A DNA stretch of 64,000 nucleotides from Ornithomonoglobus_A sp045532455 (GTDB taxonomy: Bacteria > Bacillota > Clostridia > UBA1381): contig JAZSFX010000048.1 of NCBI GenBank assembly GCA_045532455.1, forward strand, positions 29,094-93,093, given 5' to 3'. The notes under the pieces were generated by a model. That model was not told where the DNA came from. It searched no databases and saw only the letters and a list, made by a program, of their open reading frames with translations. Shown here piece by piece: positions 7,342 to 14,204 of the stretch. The position numbers were made by a program, and so were the translations under genes. Numbering within the stretch: the first letter of the stretch is position 1; each line of letters opens with the position of its first letter.

Positions 7342-7521
7342 TTAAGCCTCAACCTTTATAACTTCCTTGCCCTTATAATATCCGCAAGATTTACAAACTT
7401 TATGAGGCACTGTCAATTCGTGGCATTGTGGGCATTCAACCAATGTAGGTGCTGAAAGCTTCCAATTAGCACGTCTCTTGTTTCTTCTGGCTTTTGATAC
7501 TTTACCCTTAGGTACTGCCAT
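7342..7521 (-). CDS. rpmF: 50S ribosomal protein L32
   Basis: A 59-residue large-subunit protein: MAVPKGKVSKARRNKRRANW, then a zinc ribbon CPQCHE...CKSCGYYKG with all four Cys present. Being Cys-plus, it is the zinc-binding form. It ends EVIKVEA. It starts 27 bases after yceD, with GGAGGTGTAGAAA as ribosome site. The yceD-rpmF pairing is conserved across bacteria. Confidence 0.95.
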   Translation of the reverse strand: MAVPKGKVSKARRNKRRANWKLSAPTLVECPQCHELTVPHKVCKSCGYYKGKEVIKVEA

Positions 7522-7548
7522 TTTCTACACCTCCATAAAATAATTACT

Positions 7549-8064
7549 CTAATTTTCGTTGTTTTTTATAATTTCCAACAATGATGACCAACGTGGGTCT
7601 ATATCAGTGTTATCGCAGTTGCAACTTTCATTGTTCAGGTTTTTTCCGCAGGTAGGACAAATCCCCTTGCAATCATCATTACACAGATAACTTCCGTTAA
7701 TATTCATGAGAAAATTCTCATAAATAATATCGTCTAACTCAAACGTATATCCGTCAAACAGAATAACGTCGGTGTCAGTACTGATTTCGTCGCCCTCATT
7801 TTGCATAAGCTGTTCTTCGATATCAAAATCGAAGTCAACATCAATATCGCAAAGACAACGTGCGCACCCCGTGCGCATAGTACCACTGCAGTTGGCTCTC
7901 AAAATCAATGATTGTCCGTTGTTGGAAACACTGCCGACAACCTTCACAGGTACGGTAAATTCATATAAACCGCCCAAAAATTCAGCCTCGGATAACGGTA
8001 AATCGCAATCAATCGCAATCTTGCCGCCCAAAACCTTTAAAATTGATGATACGTCAATAATCAT
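7549..8064 (-). CDS. yceD: DUF177/YceD family protein
   Basis: A 171-residue protein of the DUF177 family, which almost always precedes rpmF and is implicated in 23S rRNA maturation. In the sequence: CSGTMRTGCARCLCDIDVDFDFDIEEQL in the middle, and a C-terminal cysteine cluster (CNDDCKGICPTCGKNLN...CNC) that looks like a metal-binding knuckle. It lies 47 bases after rplL with no clear terminator between, so it may be co-transcribed with the L10-L7/L12 operon. Confidence 0.85.
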   Translation of the reverse strand: MIIDVSSILKVLGGKIAIDCDLPLSEAEFLGGLYEFTVPVKVVGSVSNNGQSLILRANCSGTMRTGCARCLCDIDVDFDFDIEEQLMQNEGDEISTDTDVILFDGYTFELDDIIYENFLMNINGSYLCNDDCKGICPTCGKNLNNESCNCDNTDIDPRWSSLLEIIKNNEN

Positions 8065-8111
8065 AATATCACACCTCAGGAAGTCGGGATAATTTCAAAT
8101 CAAGAGTATAA

Positions 8112-8483
8112 TTACTTTAATTCTACTTTAGCGCCTGCTTCTTCAAGCTCAGCCTTCATCTTTTCAGCCTCTTCCTTAGCTACAGCTTCCTTAACTGTGC
8201 TTGGAGCACCGTCAACAAGCTCTTTTGCTTCCTTAAGACCAAGACCTGTAATGCCTCTAACAACTTTGATTACGTTAAGCTTTGATGCACCAGCATCTGC
8301 AAGAACTACATCAAACTCTGACTTCTCGTCAGCAGCTCCGCCAGCTTCGCCACCAGCAGCAGCTACCATAACAGGAGCAGCAGCGCTTACGCCGAACTCT
8401 TCTTCCATCATTTTTACTAACTCAGCAACTTCTAATAACTTTAATTCCTTGATTGAATCAAGAATTGCATTTAAATCTGCCAT
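8112..8483 (-). CDS. rplL: 50S ribosomal protein L7/L12
   Basis: A stalk protein recruiting translation GTPases. The 123 residues have the N-terminal dimerisation domain (ILDSIKELKLLEVAELVKMMEEEFGVSA), an Ala-rich hinge, and the C-terminal factor-binding domain (KLNVIKVVRGITGLGLKEAKELVDGAP). It starts after a GGAGG site, 57 bases downstream of rplJ. The operon is controlled by the L10 leader. Confidence 0.97.
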   Translation of the reverse strand: MADLNAILDSIKELKLLEVAELVKMMEEEFGVSAAAPVMVAAAGGEAGGAADEKSEFDVVLADAGASKLNVIKVVRGITGLGLKEAKELVDGAPSTVKEAVAKEEAEKMKAELEEAGAKVELK

Positions 8484-8540
8484 TTTATTTTCCTCCTAAA
8501 TTAATTAAATTATTTGTTTTTTTCTTTTTTTGCTGAAAAA

Positions 8541-9221
8541 TTATTCAGCATCGCTTTCTTCTGCTGCAGGAGTTTCCTCTACAGGAGCCTCTGCTACCTC
8601 TTCTGCTGCAGGAGCTTCCTCTGCGGGAGCCTCTGCTGCTTCTGCTGCAGGAGCTTCTTCTGCAGGAGCCTCTGCTACAGCTTCCTCGGCGGGAGCTGCA
8701 CTTTCTTTTGCAACAAGGTCGCTTATTTCTACACCACCGTCAACAATAGCCTGTAGTGTACGAGCAAGGTTAGATATAGGAGCGTTGATGCTACCCAACA
8801 TCTTAGCAAGCAATGTTTCTCTGTTTGGTGTTGCAGCCAATTTCTTAACTTCGTCAAGAGACATAACTGAACCATCCATAAAGCCTGCCTTAAGCTCAAG
8901 CTTTTCGTTTGACTTTGCAAAATCTGCCAAAACCTTTGCAGGAGCGACTGCATCTTCTGTTGATACAGCTAATGCTGTAGGACCGTGAAGAACTTCTTCC
9001 AAAGCGTCAAGTCCCAATTCCTTAGCTGCACGGTTAAGTAATGTATTCTTGATAACAAAATATTTAACGTTTGCTTCTCTTAGCTTGTTTCTTAGCTGAG
9101 TATCTTCTTCAACGTTAAGACCTCTGTAGTCAACAATAACACCTGTTTGTGCTGCCTTTAGAATTTCAACAACTTCTGCAACCTGTGCTTTTTTTGCTTC
9201 TAAAACTTTTGCACTTGGCAT
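8541..9221 (-). CDS. rplJ: 50S ribosomal protein L10 with a long Ala/Glu/Pro tail
   Basis: Stalk base protein that carries L7/L12 dimers. Residues 1 to about 170 are a normal L10 (TGVIVDYRGLNVEEDTQLRNKLREANVKYFVIKNTLL...). From about residue 175 a tail of roughly 50 residues follows, built from AEEAPAAE/EAPAEE repeats and ending EESDAE. Typical Bacillota L10 stops at 165-175 residues. The start at ATG 9221 follows GGAGG by 11 bases; an earlier TTG lies inside the ribosome site. The tail resembles the acidic flexible region of L7/L12. Its nucleotide repeats (GGAGCTTCCTCTGC-like) could vary by slippage. It is preceded by an L10 leader. Confidence 0.95.
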   Translation of the reverse strand: MPSAKVLEAKKAQVAEVVEILKAAQTGVIVDYRGLNVEEDTQLRNKLREANVKYFVIKNTLLNRAAKELGLDALEEVLHGPTALAVSTEDAVAPAKVLADFAKSNEKLELKAGFMDGSVMSLDEVKKLAATPNRETLLAKMLGSINAPISNLARTLQAIVDGGVEISDLVAKESAAPAEEAVAEAPAEEAPAAEAAEAPAEEAPAAEEVAEAPVEETPAAEESDAE

Positions 9222-9244
9222 TTTTTGTTTCACCTCCAATTATT

Positions 9245-9392
9245 TTGTTGTGTTGGAATGTGCCTTTTCAACTTTATAAAATAGAAAAGGCTCTTTGTCG
9301 TAGACACAAAGAGCCATAGTAATCACTACTAATTTGCACCCTCGGTTGGACTTAACGTCTTGCGACTGCCTACTGTCTACGGATTTCAACTA
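9245..9392 (-). ncRNA. L10 ribosomal protein leader (rplJL autoregulation)
   Basis: A transcript leader between the promoter and rplJ. CCGTAGACAGTAGGCAG, then TTAAGTCCAACCGAGG, matches the L10 leader layout of Bacillota, where L10(L12)4 binds a kink-turn-containing fold. It is followed by a hairpin GGCTCTTTGTGT...ACAAAGAGCC (9287-9317 region) with TTTTCT, which looks like the attenuator terminator. Confidence 0.85.
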
Positions 9393-9396
9393 AAAC

Positions 9397-9425
9397 ATTT
9401 TACCACACTTTTTTTTGTTTGTCAA
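9397..9425 (-). promoter_or_regulatory. Promoter of rplJ-rplL
   Basis: TTGACA (9425-9420), 17 bases, TAAAAT (9402-9397) on the minus strand, immediately before the L10 leader. Confidence 0.75.
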
Positions 9426-9503
9426 CACTTTTTTGCAAAAAAAGCAAATATTTTTTTAATAGTATATTTATAGAAAAAATTACAAGTTTTTATCTTAAAT
9501 CAC

Positions 9504-9532
9504 TTGAAAAAAAAGGTTATGTGTGCTATAAT
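9504..9532 (+). promoter_or_regulatory. Promoter of eda
   Basis: TTGAAA (9504-9509), 17 bases, TATAAT (9527-9532), 39 bases before the eda start. Confidence 0.75.
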
Positions 9533-9570
9533 ACAATCGAGTAAATTTTTTTATAGAGGTGAATTACATA

Positions 9571-10215
9571 ATGGAAAAAGAACAAGTTTTAAAAAAGCTC
9601 ACAGACTGCGGTCTTGTGGCAGTTATCCGTGCAAACAATGCAGAAGAAGCAATAAGAATTTCTGATGCATGTCTTGAGGGCGGTTGTACAGGTATTGAAT
9701 TAACATTCACAGTACCGGGTGCACACAAGGTAATAGAAGCTTTGGCACAAAAGTACTCGAATGGTGAAATGATGCTTGGTGCAGGTACTGTTCTTGATAG
9801 CGAAACTGCAAGAATAGCTATCCTTTCAGGTGCAAACTACATAGTAAGCCCAGGCTTTAATGCTGAGTCTGCAAAGCTTTGCGGACGTTACCGTGTACCA
9901 TATATGCCAGGTTGTATGACAATAACAGAGGTTATAACTGCTATGGAGGCAGGTGCAGATATATGTAAGATATTCCCTGCAGACTTATTCGGACCAACTA
10001 TCATTAAGGATATAAAAGGTCCACTTCCACAGGCTAAGCTTATGCCAACAGGCGGTGTAGACGTATCTAATGTAGACCAGTGGATTAAGGCAGGTGCAGT
10101 AGCAGTAGGTGCAGGCTCATCTTTGACAAAGGGCGCAAAAACAGGTGACTACGCGGCAATTACAGCAACTGCAAAAGAATTTATTGCTAAGATAAAGGAA
10201 GCACGCGGACAATAA
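9571..10215 (+). CDS. eda: KDPG/KHG aldolase
   Basis: Splits 2-keto-3-deoxy-6-phosphogluconate to pyruvate and glyceraldehyde-3-phosphate. The 214 residues form a class I aldolase barrel: GLVAVIRANNAEEAI, GCTGIELTFTVPGA, LGAGTVLD, NYIVSPGFN, YMPGCMTITEV, and the Schiff-base Lys in ADICKIFPADLFGP. The start at 9571 is set by AGAGGTGA; an in-frame GTG at 9559 lies within that site. kdgK follows 240 bases downstream. The pair completes catabolism of KDG from uronates such as pectin. Structured element copy 2 sits directly after its stop. Confidence 0.95.
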   Translation: MEKEQVLKKLTDCGLVAVIRANNAEEAIRISDACLEGGCTGIELTFTVPGAHKVIEALAQKYSNGEMMLGAGTVLDSETARIAILSGANYIVSPGFNAESAKLCGRYRVPYMPGCMTITEVITAMEAGADICKIFPADLFGPTIIKDIKGPLPQAKLMPTGGVDVSNVDQWIKAGAVAVGAGSSLTKGAKTGDYAAITATAKEFIAKIKEARGQ

Positions 10216-10220
10216 GGGGA

Positions 10221-10326
10221 AAGTTTTAGAAAAAACTATTCATCTTACCATTTTTCGCTCGGGGCGGTATCTGCATACAGCACCGCTCGCTGCAAAATGG
10301 CAATCTGAACAGTTTTTTACAAACTT
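10221..10326 (+). repeat. Dispersed structured element, copy 2 (between eda and kdgK)
   Basis: The outer stem is AAGTTT/AAACTT plus AAAAAACT/AGTTTTTT (10221-10237 with 10311-10326). The internal loop is CATCTTA on one side and CAATCTGAAC on the other. Stem two is CCATTTT/AAAATGG (10248-10254 and 10294-10300). The apex is GGGGCGGTAT...ATACAGCACC. The loop and apex sequences are shared with copy 3 and, more loosely, copy 1, while the stems have changed on both sides. Confidence 0.75.
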
Positions 10327-10397
10327 CTATAATAGTTGCGAATTATGATTATTACAGTTAATTTACGAAATATTGTAGGGATGGGGCTTGCTCCATT

Positions 10398-10432
10398 CGA
10401 AATCAATACATTTCGCAATTTCTTATTATAAT
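10398..10432 (+). promoter_or_regulatory. Putative kdgK promoter with overlapping palindrome
   Basis: TATAAT at 10427-10432 lies 23 bases before kdgK. The -35 region has no good match but is occupied by CGAAAT-CAATAC-ATTTCG (10398-10415), a 6-bp inverted repeat suited to a sugar-responsive regulator. No such regulator gene is nearby. Confidence 0.4.
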
Positions 10433-10455
10433 ATATGTAAAGGGGAAAATTTAAT

Positions 10456-11487
10456 ATGGCAAAGGTTATTACAATGGGCGAGATAATGTTAAGATTATCA
10501 ACACCCAACAACGAAAAATTTATACAGGCAGACGAATTTGACGTATGCTATGGCGGCGGCGAGGCTAACGTTGCAGTTTCTTTGGCAAACTATGGCCACG
10601 ATGCAGAATTTGTAACAAAAGTTCCTGCAAACCCAATAGGAGAGTGCGCAGTTGCTGCACTAAGAAAGATGAACGTAGGCACAAAGAACATAGCAGTTGG
10701 CGGCGAAAGACTTGGAATATACTTCCTCGAAACAGGCGCAGCTATGAGAGCGTCAAACGTTGTTTACGACAGAGCACATTCTTCAATCTCAACTGCAACA
10801 GCAGCAGATTTTGACTTTGATGCAATTTTTGAGGGTGCAGATTGGTTCCACTTCACAGGTATTACTCCTGCAGTTTCAGATGCAGCGGCAGAGCTTACAG
10901 AGGCAGCGCTAAAAGCTGCAAAGGCTCACGGTGTTAAGGTATCTGTTGACCTTAACTTCAGAAAGAAGCTATGGTCATCCGAAAAGGCACAAAAGGTTAT
11001 GACAAACCTTATGCAATACGTTGACGTATGTATCGGCAACGAAGAAGATGCAGAAAAGGTTCTTGGCTTTAAGCCTGGTGATACAGACGTAACAAGCGGT
11101 GATTTAAAGCTTGCAGGTTATGAGGATATATTCAAGCAGATGGTAGAAAAGTTCAACTTCGAATATGTAATCTCATCACTAAGAGTATCAAAATCAGCAT
11201 CAGACAATGGCTGGTCAGCTTGTATCTACTCAAGAGATACAAAGGAATTCTATCATTCAAAGGAATACAGAGTTCACCCGATAGTTGACCGTGTTGGCGG
11301 CGGCGACAGCTTTGCCGGCGGTACAATCTGCGGTTTCCTTGACGGAAAGAACTTTAAGGACGCATTGGAGTTTGGTGTTGCAGCATCAGCGCTAAAGCAC
11401 ACAATCCCCGGCGATTTCAACCTTGTTTCAAGAGCAGATGTCGAAAATCTTGCTCTTGGCGACGGCAGCGGCAGAGTACAAAGATAA
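10456..11487 (+). CDS. kdgK: 2-keto-3-deoxygluconate kinase (PfkB family)
   Basis: Phosphorylates KDG to KDPG, the substrate of the upstream aldolase. The 343-residue PfkB-fold protein has MGEIMLRLSTP at the start, CYGGGEANVAVSLANYG (sugar binding), VSVDLNFRKKLW, and the catalytic signature DRVGGGDSFAGG near residue 280 with the base Asp. The ribosome site is AAAGGGGAAAATTTAAT. A specific promoter and a palindrome precede it, so it may be induced independently of eda. Confidence 0.93.
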   Translation: MAKVITMGEIMLRLSTPNNEKFIQADEFDVCYGGGEANVAVSLANYGHDAEFVTKVPANPIGECAVAALRKMNVGTKNIAVGGERLGIYFLETGAAMRASNVVYDRAHSSISTATAADFDFDAIFEGADWFHFTGITPAVSDAAAELTEAALKAAKAHGVKVSVDLNFRKKLWSSEKAQKVMTNLMQYVDVCIGNEEDAEKVLGFKPGDTDVTSGDLKLAGYEDIFKQMVEKFNFEYVISSLRVSKSASDNGWSACIYSRDTKEFYHSKEYRVHPIVDRVGGGDSFAGGTICGFLDGKNFKDALEFGVAASALKHTIPGDFNLVSRADVENLALGDGSGRVQR

Positions 11488-11514
11488 AAAATTTAACATT
11501 TTTTGAAAAAACAC

Positions 11515-11543
11515 TTGATTTTTAAAAAAAACTATGATATAAT
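11515..11543 (+). promoter_or_regulatory. Promoter of rplS
   Basis: TTGATT (11515-11520), 17 bases, TATAAT (11538-11543). Confidence 0.7.
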
Positions 11544-11544
11544 C

Positions 11545-11600
11545 TTATGGTTATTACGGATGGTCCTCTGCCATGGTCGGCACGAACGTCTCAGATTATA
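11545..11600 (+). ncRNA. Possible L19 leader
   Basis: The rplS 5' leader contains GGATGGTCCTCTGCCATGG and CACGAACGTC just before AAGGAGG, resembling the short L19 autoregulatory leader of Bacillota. I compared from memory only, and no fold was computed. Confidence 0.45.
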
Positions 11601-11611
11601 AGGAGGAATTA

Positions 11612-11965
11612 ATGATGAACTCAAAAGAAATCATTAACGCTTTGACAAAAGACCAAATTAGAACAGATTTGCCTGAATTGGTTGTTGGTAACACAGTAAA
11701 GGTTTACCAAAAGATCGTAGAAGGCAACCGTACAAGAACTCAGATGTTCGAAGGAACAATCATAAAAGTTCAAGGCGGCGGTATCGCCAAGACATTCACT
11801 GCAAGACGTATTTCTTACGGTGTTGGCGTAGAAAAGACTTGGCCTGTAAACTCACCTAACATTGAAAAGATTGAAGTTTCAAGAAAAGGTAAAGTCAGAA
11901 GAGCAAGACTATTCTATCTTCGCTACAGAGTTGGTAAGTCTGCAAAGGTTAAAGAAAGAATATAA
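11612..11965 (+). CDS. rplS: 50S ribosomal protein L19
   Basis: A large-subunit protein at the interface with 16S rRNA. The 117 residues contain VVGNTVKVYQKIVEGNRTRTQMFEGTIIKVQGGGIAKTFTARRISYGVGVEKTWPVNSPNIEKIEV and RRARLFYLR, the full L19 consensus. Two adjacent ATGs at 11612 and 11615 follow GGAGG at 5 and 8 bases; either is possible. It is monocistronic between its own promoter and terminator. Confidence 0.96.
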   Translation: MMNSKEIINALTKDQIRTDLPELVVGNTVKVYQKIVEGNRTRTQMFEGTIIKVQGGGIAKTFTARRISYGVGVEKTWPVNSPNIEKIEVSRKGKVRRARLFYLRYRVGKSAKVKERI

Positions 11966-11977
11966 CCTTATTTACTT

Positions 11978-12004
11978 AAAGGGGACAAGTTTTTGTCCCC
12001 TTTT
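11978..12004 (+). terminator. Terminator of rplS
   Basis: AAAGGGGACAA / TTGTCCCCTTT stem (11 bp, loop GTTT) ending in a T-run. Confidence 0.9.
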
Positions 12005-12036
12005 AAATTTGTTTACCAAAAATTAATTTAAATGTA

Positions 12037-12065
12037 TTGATTTTTTGCAAAAAATGGTATATTAT
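12037..12065 (+). promoter_or_regulatory. Promoter of lepB
   Basis: TTGATT (12037-12042), 17 bases, TATTAT (12060-12065). Confidence 0.65.
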
Positions 12066-12105
12066 ATTATAGTAGCATATTTTATGAAAGGATATGGGTT
12101 ATATA

Positions 12106-12744
12106 ATGGAAAATTCCAAAAAGAAGATAAATTGGCTAAAAGAGCTTTGGGAATGGGTATATACAATAGCCATAGCAATAGCCATAGCATTCTTTATTAA
12201 AACATTTTTGTTTGATATAGTAAAGGTAGACGGGTCGAGTATGTATCCTACGCTTATAGATGGCGACAGGCTCATTGTTTCAAGACTCAATTACAAACCG
12301 CAAACGGGAGATATTGTTATTCTGGACAGTACCTATAAGGACAGAGAAAAATATTATGATACTGTTGCAAAATCGGAGGGGAAAGACGATTTGAACTTTT
12401 TTGATAAGGTTACAGTAAAACTTCCCGAGAACCTTAAAAAACGTTATTATGTAAAAAGAGTTATAGGAATGCCAGGACAGAGTGTTGATATAAAAGACGG
12501 TAGGGTCTACATAGACGGTGAAGTGTTTGAGGAGGAATACTACGACGGTATAACCTCGCCAATAGACTCAAATATGGAATTTCCTCTCACGGTTGAGGAG
12601 GGTACTGTGTTTGTAATGGGCGATAACCGACCGCGCAGTAAGGATAGTCGTTCCTCTGATTTGGGACTCGTTCCGTTTGAGGCGCTTTTAGGAAAATCAC
12701 AACTGAGAATCTGGCCGCTTGGAGAGATAGGCATAACAAGATAA
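12106..12744 (+). CDS. lepB: Signal peptidase I
   Basis: A membrane serine protease that removes signal peptides on the outer face. There is one N-terminal membrane helix (EWVYTIAIAIAIAFFIKTFLF). The catalytic Ser is in VDGSSMYPTL and the Lys in YYVKRVIGMPGQ, and box E reads GDNRPRSKDSR. The 212 residues fit the Gram-positive single-TM type. The start is uncertain: ATG 12094 (MGYIMENSK) lies 2 bases from AAAGG, ATG 12106 lies 14 bases away; I chose the latter by homology. A repeat ATAGCCATAGCA encodes the helix AIAIAIA. Confidence 0.94.
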   Translation: MENSKKKINWLKELWEWVYTIAIAIAIAFFIKTFLFDIVKVDGSSMYPTLIDGDRLIVSRLNYKPQTGDIVILDSTYKDREKYYDTVAKSEGKDDLNFFDKVTVKLPENLKKRYYVKRVIGMPGQSVDIKDGRVYIDGEVFEEEYYDGITSPIDSNMEFPLTVEEGTVFVMGDNRPRSKDSRSSDLGLVPFEALLGKSQLRIWPLGEIGITR

Positions 12745-12750
12745 AAAAGC

Positions 12751-12785
12751 ACAGAGCAGTGTAGTTTGCACTGCTCTGTATTTAG
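12751..12785 (+). terminator. Hairpin between lepB and rbgA
   Basis: ACAGAGCAGTG / CACTGCTCTGT (11 bp, loop of 7) followed only by ATTTA, so termination is probably partial and rbgA can be read through. Confidence 0.6.
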
Positions 12786-12811
12786 ATAAAGTACGAAAAT
12801 GGAGATTTAAT

Positions 12812-13684
12812 ATGCAGAATTTACAATGGTATCCGGGTCATATGGCAAAAACACGCCGATTGATTGAGGAAAACCTTAAAATGATAGACGTTGTTGTCGA
12901 AATTCTTGATGCACGTATTCCGTATTCGGGCAGAAATCCGCATTTTGACGATATTATAAAAAACAAACCAAGATTGTTGGTTATGAATAAATCTGACCTT
13001 GCCGACAAAGCACTGACGGATAAGTGGATTAGCTGGTATAAGCGCGAGGGACTCACAGTTATTCCCATAAGCTGTACAACGGGTGCAGGTGTAAATAGAG
13101 TTATAAACGAGGCGCAAGCACTTATTCAGGATAAGATAGATAAGGACAAGGAAAAGGGAAGAACAAGAACACTTAAAATTATGATGGTGGGTATTCCTAA
13201 TGTGGGTAAATCGAGCCTTATAAACCGCCTTGTCGGAAAAGCAAGTACAAAGACGGGTGATAAACCCGGTGTTACGCGCGGCAAACAATGGATACGTTTA
13301 AGGGGTAATGTTGAGCTTTTGGATACTCCCGGTATATTATCGCCAAAATTTGACGACCAGGAGGTTGCAAAACGTCTGGCATTCACAGGTGCAATAAAAG
13401 ACGAGATAATGAATATTGAGCTTTTAGCGTATGATTTGTGTGCATTGTTAGGTCTAAGATACCCCGAGCTTTTGTGTGCAAGATATAAGCTGGATACGGT
13501 AGAAAATCTTGAGGGTTACGAGATTTTGCAGAAAATTGCAAAAAAACGAGGGTTTATTATAAGTGGCGGTGAGCTTGATATGGAGCGTGCCGCAAATATG
13601 GTGATAGACGAACTGCGCGGTGCAAAAATCGGCAATATAACACTCGAAAATCCTGAACTTGATTTACGTGAGGGAGATGAATAA
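12812..13684 (+). CDS. rbgA: Ribosome biogenesis GTPase RbgA/YlqF
   Basis: A GTPase for late 50S assembly. The 290 residues show the circularly permuted G motifs of the family: G4 NKSDL near residue 60, then G1 GIPNVGKSSLINRL near 130, G2 PGVTRGKQW, and G3 DTPGIL near 175. The N-terminal NLQWYPGHMAKTRR is a family hallmark. The C-terminal domain (YDLCALLGLRYPELL...) is present. The neighbourhood rplS-lepB-rbgA is conserved in Bacillota, supporting the call. Confidence 0.95.
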   Translation: MQNLQWYPGHMAKTRRLIEENLKMIDVVVEILDARIPYSGRNPHFDDIIKNKPRLLVMNKSDLADKALTDKWISWYKREGLTVIPISCTTGAGVNRVINEAQALIQDKIDKDKEKGRTRTLKIMMVGIPNVGKSSLINRLVGKASTKTGDKPGVTRGKQWIRLRGNVELLDTPGILSPKFDDQEVAKRLAFTGAIKDEIMNIELLAYDLCALLGLRYPELLCARYKLDTVENLEGYEILQKIAKKRGFIISGGELDMERAANMVIDELRGAKIGNITLENPELDLREGDE

Positions 13685-13715
13685 AAAAACGGTGTGAATT
13701 TCACACCGTTTTTTA
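13684..13715. terminator. Bidirectional terminator between rbgA and the CmpB-like gene
   Basis: AAAAAACGGTGTGA-ATT-TCACACCGTTTTTT serves two converging genes, with A/T tracts on both sides. Confidence 0.88.
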
Positions 13716-14162
13716 TTACACAATCCTATATCGTGGTTTTTCCTCGTCAAACAGATAATACCGAAAATAGTCGTCGGCAACAATGCAAACAAGGCTTAAT
13801 ACAAGCCATAAAAGCGAATAGGGAAGACAAACCTGCCCTAAAATGTTATATGGTAAATCACTGTAATCCCATACATTGAGGTTAAGCCACAAATTCAATA
13901 CACACCCAAAACAAAACTCGAGTGCAGTAATTAACACCGTACCAAAGAACATTTGCAGTATCAGTGGAATATCGTAGGTGAAATGCTCGTTTAAAGCACC
14001 AATTAAAACAAAGCAGACACCGCCAAGTGCAAACATACTCCAATGACTGTAGCCGCGCCACAAAAGTTCTATAATAAGGTAGGATATTCCGCCGAGCGAG
14101 AATAAAATAAGCTTTCTAAGCAAATAGTCGTATATATTATTTAACTTTTCCAAAAAAAACAC
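13716..14162 (-). CDS. CmpB-family putative ABC transporter permease (membrane protein)
   Basis: 148 residues with four hydrophobic segments (about 17-35, 43-58, 68-92, 108-128). The segment NLWLNLNVWDYSDLPYNILGQVCLPYSLLWL matches the family annotated as putative ABC transporter permease (PF06541, CmpB). No ATPase or binding protein lies next to it, so transport is not supported by context. It converges on rbgA and sits downstream of gyrB beyond a terminator. Function unknown. Confidence 0.75.
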   Translation of the reverse strand: MFFLEKLNNIYDYLLRKLILFSLGGISYLIIELLWRGYSHWSMFALGGVCFVLIGALNEHFTYDIPLILQMFFGTVLITALEFCFGCVLNLWLNLNVWDYSDLPYNILGQVCLPYSLLWLVLSLVCIVADDYFRYYLFDEEKPRYRIV

Positions 14163-14193
14163 CCCCGATTTCTATTATATGAAAATCGGGGGT
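14161..14193 (-). terminator. Terminator of gyrB
   Basis: ACCCCCGATT / AATCGGGGGT (10 bp plus inner pairs), followed on the minus strand by a run of eight T. Confidence 0.9.
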
Positions 14194-14204
14194 ATTTTAG
14201 TCAA

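Noticed and set aside
9245..9392. rRNA-like or tRNA-like structure upstream of rplJ
   Set aside because: The sequence order fits the L10 leader with its attenuator; no tRNA fold is present.
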